Positions 1 through 5,232 of a stretch of 9,026 bases of DNA are shown here, in pieces. Each line of letters opens with the position of its first letter. Within the stretch, counting starts at the first letter, position 1. Position numbers and translations under genes: made by a program. Origin of the DNA: Bacteroidia bacterium (GTDB lineage Bacteria > Bacteroidota > Bacteroidia > NS11-12g > UBA955); NCBI GenBank assembly GCA_023254645.1, contig JALRLA010000228.1, positions 1-9,026 of the forward strand. Direction: 5' to 3'. The notes beneath the pieces are model-generated. The model made no database searches. It was not told where the DNA came from and saw nothing but the letters and a program-made list of their open reading frames with translations.

Positions 1-424
1 ACAAGTATCACGAGGCTCGCATTTACCTGGCGTCCAAGGGCATTCCCAAAGCGCCTTTGCCTATGGGCATTGATGCTCTGAACGAACAAAGCGCCATGAC
101 CACCAGCCAGTTCATGGAGCAGGTACGGTACATCAAGGCCATGGAAAACGAGCTTGCGCGAAGCATTACCGAAATTGGGAGCATTCAGAGTGCACGTGTG
201 CATTTGGCGCTGCCCAAACAAAGCGTCTTTGTGCGCGACCGGGCGGAGCCGAAGGCCTCAGTCGTGGTAAGCCCTCAGCATGGGCGCATCGTTACGGCTG
301 CCCAGGTGGACGCCATTATTCATTTAGTGTCGTCCAGCATTCCGTATTTGGCGGCGCAGAATGTGTCGGTGGTGGACAACATTGGTAACTTGCTCACCGA
401 CCGTCGTGAGAACACCCCCATGGG
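1..424 (+). CDS. fliF: Flagellar MS-ring protein FliF, internal fragment (both ends missing)
   Basis: FliF forms the MS ring, the inner-membrane base of the flagellar motor. The reading frame is open from base 3, so the gene begins before the window. The visible 140 or so residues match the YscJ/FliF ring-building region: a KYHEARIYLASKGIP segment, then MTTSQFMEQVRYIKAMENEL, then the diagnostic SARVHLALPKQSVFVRDR with KASVVV, then HLVSSSIPYLAAQNVSVVD and GNLLTDR. This order is typical of FliF, and the wording is closest to what I know of betaproteobacterial FliF. A full FliF is about 550 residues, so only the middle quarter is here. FliF similarity ends near the PMG codons at 416-424. The frame then runs on to a TAG at 528-530, but that tail is antisense of ald and is not FliF. 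No membrane segment or start codon is present. Identity is confident; its membership of this genome is doubtful. Confidence 0.9.
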
Positions 425-427
425 CTT
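414..427. other. Chimeric junction between fliF and ald at palindrome CCCATGGG
   Basis: FliF (plus strand) and alanine dehydrogenase (minus strand) both lose family similarity inside the same dozen bases. The palindrome CCCATGGG lies at 417-424 and includes an NcoI-type CCATGG at 418-423. It encodes Pro-Met-Gly in the FliF frame and also Pro-Met-Gly in the Ald frame read from the other strand, and both families plausibly carry PMG here. Beyond it the Ald frame reads antisense fliF and the FliF frame reads antisense ald. Such a microhomology joint fits a misassembly, a cloning or amplification chimera, or a microhomology-mediated rearrangement. No transposase, integrase or terminal repeat is visible. 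Confidence 0.8.
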
Positions 428-877
428 TTCTAGGTACTTGGCACCTTCTTGTATGCTCATGCGGCCAGCAACTTCGCTCATGGGAACCAGCAAGGGAAGG
501 CTGCGATCGGCTTTTTCTACTGTTTCATAGGCCAAGCAAACCGCTCCGCTTTCGATCATGGCATGCGTCAAAGGCTCGTAAGAAGCGAAGTGGAAATAGG
601 TGAACAACAACTGGTCTTTTTTGATCAGTTTGTACTCAGACTCAATGGGTTCTTTTACTTTGATGATCATGTCGGCAATGCCGTACACGTCTTCAATCGT
701 GGGAAGCAACTGAGCACCGGCACCGGTGTATTCTTCGTCGCTAAACCCGCTGCCTTCGCCAGCGCTAGCTTGTACGTAAACGGTGTGGCCGTGTTTCTTG
801 AATTCCGCAACGCCTGCAGGGGTCAACGCCACCCGGTTTTCGTTGTTCTTAATCTCCTTGGGTACTCCGATGATCAT
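417..877 (-). CDS. ald: Alanine dehydrogenase, N-terminal part, truncated at the junction
   Basis: Ald catalyses reversible NAD-dependent deamination of L-alanine to pyruvate and ammonia in the cytoplasm. The start ATG at 877-875 gives MIIGVPKEIKNNENRVALTP, the classic Ald N-terminus. Residues matching the family's active-site positions are present with textbook numbering: Arg15 in RVALTP, Lys75 in IKVKEP and His96 in YFHFAS. The protein continues to AGRMSIQEGAKYLEKPMG at residues 137-154 and then breaks off; the expected Gly-rich NAD-binding Rossmann domain (the full family length is about 370 residues) is absent. The frame continues to 320 only as antisense fliF. The gene lies 54 bases after the C1 peptidase on the same strand and has its own TAnnTTTG box upstream, so it may be transcribed alone or with its neighbours. 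As drawn it could not make an active enzyme; I infer that the intact gene exists in the real genome. Confidence 0.92.
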
Positions 878-891
878 GGGTAAAAGTGGGG

Positions 892-899
892 CAAAGATA
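892..899 (-). promoter_or_regulatory. Bacteroidota-type -7 promoter box for ald
   Basis: The minus strand reads TATCTTTG, an exact match to the Bacteroidota sigma-ABfr -7 consensus TAnnTTTG. It ends 14 bases before the ald ATG, so the leader would be only a few bases. No clear TTTG -33 element lies at the expected distance (a TGTTC is there). The match is seen directly; its use as a promoter is inferred. Confidence 0.5.
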
Positions 900-931
900 A
901 GTGCTTTTTAAACGCGTTGAACAGGGTCCAA

Positions 932-2128
932 TTAGAGACCGAGTTCTCGCTGCAATGCTTTGCTCAGAGCGTCTTTGTGCACCATGATGCAGATGGTTTT
1001 GTAGGCAAAGAAGGCTTCAGAAGCATAGAGGTATCCGCCGCAAGCGTTGGCCTCGCCCCAACTGTTTTTGACAACGAAATAATCGCCAGAACTGGCCTCA
1101 CTGACCATTCCTGTGATGTGCATGCCGTGGTCGTCAGTAGTCTCTTGTCGATCAAAAGCAGATTGGCGCATGGCCGCGTCAATGTTCTTTTCGGGCATGG
1201 GCTGTTGAAAGGCATTGGAAATGCGTTCGGCTCCAGCCGAATTGAAATGCTTGGGGTCGTTGCCCATTTTTTGCACCAAACTATCGTGGGTAGGAACAAT
1301 GGCCAAGCCATCGCGGTAGCTGAAACCTTTTTCGCTCACGTCGGTAGCCCAGGCAATGCTGTAACCCTTTTTCAAGGCCTCCTTGCTGGCGTCAATCAAG
1401 GTCTGCAAAGGCACATTGTAGGCTGTTTGCATGGACCAGTTGTCGACTACTTCGATGGCAAAAGGACGGTAATAGGGGTGATGCGTGAAGGAAGTAATGG
1501 CGACGTAATCTTGCATGTTGAGACCCAGAGAGGCAGCAAACGATTGAGGCGTATATGCCTTTCCTTGGTAGGTGAATTCAGAGGGAACATCGCCCAGATA
1601 GGCATCGACTACGCGTTGTACGGCCAAGACCCAATCTTCGCTCAAACTGCCACTGGGGCGTTCAGCGATGGCTTGAACAAAGGCACCCAAAGCGGAGACC
1701 ATTTCGGCGTGATTGTGACGGGTGTTGCCGTGCTTCAACCCAGAGTAAACCTCTTCGGGAACAATGCCATATTTCTCGATGATGTAAGGGATGTCATGGA
1801 ACTCGCCCCCTTCGTCAAATTGATGTTTGCCACCCATTCTTACATGGGTGATGGCCTTTTCGATGTAGGCGCAACGAGCGATGTACATTTCGCTCAAATC
1901 GTGGCTGCCTTTGCCGGTGCGAATCAGTTCGCTTTCGACCATAGACAAGGTGCTGTAGCTCCAGCAAGTCCCCGTTCTGCACTGGTCTTTGATGGACGTT
2001 TCTTCAAGGTTATACACCTCAGTAAAGGCGTATTCACTTCCGGGTTTATTGGTCAGGGTTTGGGCTTGCAAGGACAAGGTCAATCCTGCGGCCATCAAAC
2101 TCCATCCTTTGATAGAAAATCGTTGCAT
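932..2128 (-). CDS. Secreted C1 family cysteine peptidase (aminopeptidase C / bleomycin hydrolase-like)
   Basis: This 398-residue papain-superfamily peptidase resembles the PepC/bleomycin hydrolase (C1B) group, which trims peptides from the N-terminus. I chose the ATG at 2128-2126 because it gives a good signal peptide (MQRFSIKGWSLMAAGLTLSLQAQ); the same frame extends upstream to 2227 but those 33 residues overlap the preceding gene and look unlike a leader. Catalytic parts in order: Gln49 (oxyanion hole) and Cys55 in DQCRTGTCWSYS, His334 in DDHGMHITG and Asn355 in VKNSWGEA. An extra Cys50 sits where papains usually have Gly. Characterised PepC and bleomycin hydrolase are cytosolic; the signal peptide puts this one in the periplasm or outside the cell. 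It starts 17 bases after the stop of the acyltransferase gene, suggesting an operon, although a TAnnTTTG box lies just before its ATG. Peptidase class is confident; aminopeptidase specificity is inferred. Confidence 0.88.
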   Translation of the reverse strand: MQRFSIKGWSLMAAGLTLSLQAQTLTNKPGSEYAFTEVYNLEETSIKDQCRTGTCWSYSTLSMVESELIRTGKGSHDLSEMYIARCAYIEKAITHVRMGGKHQFDEGGEFHDIPYIIEKYGIVPEEVYSGLKHGNTRHNHAEMVSALGAFVQAIAERPSGSLSEDWVLAVQRVVDAYLGDVPSEFTYQGKAYTPQSFAASLGLNMQDYVAITSFTHHPYYRPFAIEVVDNWSMQTAYNVPLQTLIDASKEALKKGYSIAWATDVSEKGFSYRDGLAIVPTHDSLVQKMGNDPKHFNSAGAERISNAFQQPMPEKNIDAAMRQSAFDRQETTDDHGMHITGMVSEASSGDYFVVKNSWGEANACGGYLYASEAFFAYKTICIMVHKDALSKALQRELGL

Positions 2129-2132
2129 GGCA

Positions 2133-2140
2133 CAAATGTA
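2133..2140 (-). promoter_or_regulatory. Possible -7 box giving a leaderless transcript for the C1 peptidase
   Basis: The minus strand reads TACATTTG, an exact TAnnTTTG match, ending only 4 bases before the peptidase ATG. If used, transcription would begin at or next to the start codon. It lies in the 17-base gap between two same-strand genes and has no clear -33 element, so chance or read-through from the upstream gene is also possible. Confidence 0.4.
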
Positions 2141-2145
2141 ACCGA

Positions 2146-3120
2146 TTATTTGAACGGTCGTCTCAGCGTGTAGGCGGGTGCGCGGTAGATGAAGCGCTTG
2201 TATAGATGGGTGAGGTAGCGCAGCCACCCGAACTTGACAAAGACCAAAAATTGGTTGTCTAGGGCAATGGCACCTAGGGTAGATTTGATCTCTGTGGCCG
2301 TTCGGCCCATGTACAATCGTTGGGTTTTCGCAGCAATTGCGCTGTCAATCAAGTCCAAAAACATGCGCTGATACAGCGGGTATTGGTCTCCCGTAGAACG
2401 GTCCATTCCCATGTGCATGGCGTGCCATTCTGAGCCATCTTCGATGTAGCTGACAAATCCAATCAGCTCATCGTTTAGGTAGTAGCCTCTGACCTTGAAG
2501 TTCTTTTTCAGGATGCGGTGATACTGCCATAGCAACTCATTCAAATTGCCGGTCAGAGCCACCGTTTTTTCGGCCAAGGTCTGTTGCAAAAACAGACTAC
2601 AGGTGGCCAGCCATTCGGATGCGGGTTGGTCTTGCAACTCGCGCCAGGAAAAATCAGCGGTGCTCTTGAGTACTTTTTGGTTGCGCACACGGTATTTGGA
2701 ACTCATGGCGGCCAACGCATCGGTTAAATCGTTCCACTCGGATTTGCTCTCAAAAACCATGTAGGGTTCAGCTACAAAACCAACGGCGTGCTTGTAGGTG
2801 TCGTGGTTCATGACGTTCACCACCAAAGCGCCGCAGCTCTGTTCGCTGTTTCCGAATTGCCCAAATCCGAGTTTGGGCTCAATGTCGGCCCAATAAACCC
2901 CGGGAGCACAGGTGTTTCCTACGACGCGAATGAAGCCTTTTTTGAAAAAAAAGTTGACGGCCGCCAACCAGATTCGGGCGATGTATTTGCCTGTGGGGCG
3001 GCTCAATTCCAAGAAACTGAGTGGGAGTTTTCCGTGTTGCTGAGTCAAGGTTCCCGCATAGTTGGGCATGGACTCAAACAAGGATTGAATGGAGCTTTGT
3101 TCTTGGAGATGAGAGGACAT
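2146..3120 (-). CDS. FemAB/GNAT-like acyltransferase (BioF2-like acetyltransferase fold)
   Basis: This 324-residue protein resembles Bacteroidota proteins usually annotated as GNAT-family or peptidoglycan-synthesis FemAB-like acyltransferases (BioF2-like, Pfam PF13480). What can be seen: an N-terminal region with LPLSFLELSRPTGKYIARIW, a central helical part (about residues 130-205), and a C-terminal GNAT-like half with RGYYLNDELIGFVSYIEDG, then HAMHMGMDRS, YPLYQRMFLDLIDSAI, and RLYMGRTATEIKSTLGA. The last segment is typical of these FemAB-like proteins. No signal peptide or membrane helix is evident, so it is probably cytoplasmic. Substrate is unknown; cell-wall precursor or small-molecule acylation is only a family guess. 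The start at 3120 is the first in-frame ATG. The C1 peptidase follows after 17 bases. A T8-C-A6 run on the coding strand (2938-2952) encodes FFFKK and could be prone to slippage or sequencing error, but the frame stays intact through it. Confidence 0.65.
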   Translation of the reverse strand: MSSHLQEQSSIQSLFESMPNYAGTLTQQHGKLPLSFLELSRPTGKYIARIWLAAVNFFFKKGFIRVVGNTCAPGVYWADIEPKLGFGQFGNSEQSCGALVVNVMNHDTYKHAVGFVAEPYMVFESKSEWNDLTDALAAMSSKYRVRNQKVLKSTADFSWRELQDQPASEWLATCSLFLQQTLAEKTVALTGNLNELLWQYHRILKKNFKVRGYYLNDELIGFVSYIEDGSEWHAMHMGMDRSTGDQYPLYQRMFLDLIDSAIAAKTQRLYMGRTATEIKSTLGAIALDNQFLVFVKFGWLRYLTHLYKRFIYRAPAYTLRRPFK

Positions 3121-3127
3121 CGAGGGT

Positions 3128-3135
3128 GCAAAGTT
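3128..3135 (-). promoter_or_regulatory. Weak -7-like box for the acyltransferase gene
   Basis: The minus strand reads GAACTTTG, which differs from TAnnTTTG only at the first base, ending 7 bases before the ATG at 3120. I saw no -33 element. The divergent intergenic region 3121-3261 must carry a promoter for this strand, and this is the best candidate I could find. Confidence 0.25.
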
Positions 3136-3228
3136 CGCCTACTCATCGCCACGACGAATAATTTATCGTTAAAAAGTTGTTGTTGCACGATTATTGCATA
3201 AGCGGGCCATGGGCTAATTCCTTGCCCT

Positions 3229-3236
3229 TATTTTTG
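3229..3236 (+). promoter_or_regulatory. Bacteroidota-type -7 promoter box for the M49-prc pair
   Basis: TATTTTTG is an exact TAnnTTTG match, 25 bases before the M49 ATG, which leaves a leader of about 20 bases. No TTG lies at the usual -33 distance. No Shine-Dalgarno sequence is obvious before the ATG, as is common in Bacteroidota. The box would drive both the M49 gene and the coupled prc gene. Confidence 0.5.
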
Positions 3237-3261
3237 TAAGCATTCGATATTTATTCAAAGC

Positions 3262-5232
3262 ATGAGAAATTTGATTTTGTTGGGTTGTGCGATGGCCTCT
3301 TTTGCGGGCTTATCGGCTCAAAAACCCAAAACAGATTATCCCATTGGGCAGCGATTGGCCTCCTACAAGACCTTCACGCTGACCACCGATACATTGGCCT
3401 TAACCACGGCCGAAAAAACCTGTTTGGTTCATTTGATTAAGGCGGCCGAACAGGCTGACCGAATTTTTTGGAAGCAAACCTACATGGACAAAGACCAGGC
3501 CTTGTCGGGAATCAAGAATGACACCTTGAAGCGTTTCATGGAGTTGAACTACGGTCCCTGGGATCGATTGAACAACAACGAGTCGTTCGTGAAAGGGGTA
3601 GGCGACAAACCGCTTGGAGCGAATTTTTATCCGCCGGTGTTCAGCACGGAAGGAATCGATTCGGTCTTTTACACGGATATTTTCAGCCCATATACGGTGG
3701 TAAGGCCCTTCAATCCTCAAATGCCTAAGCCAGAAGGCGAGAAAGGCAAAGGGGAGCCCAAACAAGGCGAAGGTCCTGGAGCGGGAAATAACATGCCTCC
3801 CGATCATGAAATGCAAGGCTCTGCTGGCTTCGGATTTGGATTGCAGCCCATTCCCTCCACCAGCGGTTCCATGATAGCCACTCAGCGTTTCGGAACCCTG
3901 TACGAAAAGGAAGTGTTCAAAATGGTTGATGAGCTGAACAAAGCTGCTGAAGCCATCGAAGCCGAAGACCGAGATTTTGCCATGTTCCTTCGCGAACGCG
4001 CCGGAGCCATGATGAGCGACGAGTACATTCACAGCGATGTGCGCTGGTTGGAACTCCGCTCTCACTTGGACATCATCATTGGGCCCATTGAAAACTACGA
4101 AGACAAATTGTACGGAGCCAAAACTTCCTACGAAGCCTACGTGTTGATTCGCGACCTAGAATGGGGCAAAAAGTTGGACAAGTTCGTGGCCATGTTGCCC
4201 GAATTGCAAGCGGGTATTCCCGTTGATGCGGCCTACAAACCTGCCATTGCTGGTCCCACAGAGCCCCGTTTGGATGAAATGGGCAACCCTTTGCCTCCTC
4301 AAGATTTGGGGCCCATTGAAAAGCCTGGATTCCCACCCATTCCTCGCCCAGAGTCTCCCATGAGTCAGTTGGCCGTGTTTGATGTGGTTTACTACGGTGG
4401 CGATTGCAATGCCGGCAGCAAAACCATAGCAGTGAATTTGCCCAACGATGAAACTTTGCAGACCTACTTTGGTACCCGCCGTTCGCAGCTGAAGAATGCC
4501 ATGCGTGCCAAGTTTGAATACATGGTGGTGCCCATTTCCAAAGAGTTGATCAATCCCAAACAGCGCAAATACATTGAATTCAATGGGTTCTTCTCCAACG
4601 TGATGTTCCATGAAGTGGCTCACGGTTTGGGCGTCAAGAACTTGGTGACAGATAGCAACATTACCTGCCGCGAAGCTTTGGGCCCCAACTACAGTGCTAT
4701 TGAAGAGTGCAAGGCCGATGTTTTGGGCTTGTACATGGTGACGCAATTGTGGGAGAAAGGCGAGTTGGAAGGTTCTTTGGAGAATTACTACATCACCTTC
4801 GTCGCTTCTGTGTTCCGTTCGGTTCGCTTCGGTGCAGCTTCGGCCCATGGAAAGGCCAACATGATCACCTTTAATACCTTGATGAATTCAGGAGCCATCG
4901 TTCGCGATGCCAAAGGATTGTACTCAGTTGACATGAAGGCCATGCGCAGTGCCATTGACAAATTGGCGGCTGAGCTGTTGACCCTGCAGGGAGATGGAAA
5001 TGCCCAAGGGGTTCAAGTCATGCTCGATACCCGTGCAAAAGTCAGTGATGCATTGAAGCAAGATTTGGCTCGATTGGAGAAAGCTAACATTCCAGTTGAT
5101 TTGGTCTTCGATCAAGGCGTAGACACCCTTGGCTTGGGCCACTATTACCAAGAGTCTCAAAATGGCGAGCCCGGTATGCCCGGCCAGCAGCCCAATAACG
5201 GTCAACAGCCTTCTAACGGTCAACGCCCATGA
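3262..5232 (+). CDS. M49 family (dipeptidyl-peptidase III-like) zinc metallopeptidase, exported
   Basis: Family M49 enzymes remove dipeptides from peptide N-termini using one zinc ion. This 656-residue protein has an N-terminal signal (MRNLILLGCAMASFAGLSAQ; Cys9 follows LLG, so a lipoprotein is an alternative) and an upper-lobe region containing NYGPWDRLNNNESF and GANFYPPVFSTEG. The catalytic part holds YYGGDCNAGSKTIAVNLPND, then the zinc motif HEVAH at residues 450-454 and EECKAD at 481-486, whose second Glu should be the third zinc ligand. Classical DPP III has a six-residue HExxGH; the five-residue form marks a separate bacterial group. RSVRFGAASAHGKANM and LLTLQGDG follow, as in bacterial homologues. 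Oddities are a Gly/Pro/charge-rich insert at about residues 150-195, a Pro-rich linker at 331-369 and a tail of PNNGQQPSNGQ-type repeats from about 634. Its stop overlaps the prc start. Family is confident; dipeptidyl-peptidase activity is inferred. Confidence 0.88.
   Translation: MRNLILLGCAMASFAGLSAQKPKTDYPIGQRLASYKTFTLTTDTLALTTAEKTCLVHLIKAAEQADRIFWKQTYMDKDQALSGIKNDTLKRFMELNYGPWDRLNNNESFVKGVGDKPLGANFYPPVFSTEGIDSVFYTDIFSPYTVVRPFNPQMPKPEGEKGKGEPKQGEGPGAGNNMPPDHEMQGSAGFGFGLQPIPSTSGSMIATQRFGTLYEKEVFKMVDELNKAAEAIEAEDRDFAMFLRERAGAMMSDEYIHSDVRWLELRSHLDIIIGPIENYEDKLYGAKTSYEAYVLIRDLEWGKKLDKFVAMLPELQAGIPVDAAYKPAIAGPTEPRLDEMGNPLPPQDLGPIEKPGFPPIPRPESPMSQLAVFDVVYYGGDCNAGSKTIAVNLPNDETLQTYFGTRRSQLKNAMRAKFEYMVVPISKELINPKQRKYIEFNGFFSNVMFHEVAHGLGVKNLVTDSNITCREALGPNYSAIEECKADVLGLYMVTQLWEKGELEGSLENYYITFVASVFRSVRFGAASAHGKANMITFNTLMNSGAIVRDAKGLYSVDMKAMRSAIDKLAAELLTLQGDGNAQGVQVMLDTRAKVSDALKQDLARLEKANIPVDLVFDQGVDTLGLGHYYQESQNGEPGMPGQQPNNGQQPSNGQRP
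5229..5232 (+). promoter_or_regulatory. ATGA stop-start overlap coupling M49 and prc
   Basis: The TGA of the M49 gene (5230-5232) and the ATG of prc (5229-5231) share bases. Such overlaps usually mean translation of the second gene is coupled to the first. I saw no separate promoter or strong ribosome-binding site for prc. Confidence 0.8.

Noticed and set aside
320..416. The C-terminal extension of the ald frame past the junction
   Set aside because: It is antisense fliF and lacks any Ald NAD-binding motif.
1..424. Horizontal transfer of a flagellar gene into a Bacteroidota genome
   Set aside because: There is no mobile element, attachment site or complete gene, and both partners break at one microhomology. 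A chimera explains this more simply.
425..530. The C-terminal extension of the fliF frame past the junction
   Set aside because: It is antisense ald sequence, so the apparent fusion protein is a by-product of the junction.
449..883. A plus-strand open frame opposite ald
   Set aside because: It is antisense to clear alanine dehydrogenase sequence and resembles no protein I know.
907..921. AACGCGTT palindrome after the C1 peptidase stop
   Set aside because: Only eight bases are perfect and the flanks do not pair well; there is no terminator-like stem or other support for a site.
917..2173. A 418-residue open frame on the plus strand opposite the C1 peptidase
   Set aside because: Its translation has no recognisable domain, and it lies wholly opposite a gene with intact catalytic motifs and signal peptide. 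It is a codon-bias shadow.
3185..3202. Inverted-repeat-like TTAT/ATAA and repeated TGCA near the divergent promoter
   Set aside because: The arms are four bases long and AT-rich, so chance is sufficient.
4156..4848. A 230-residue minus-strand open frame inside the M49 gene
   Set aside because: It is opposite the conserved HEVAH and EECKAD region of the M49 gene and shows no domain of its own.
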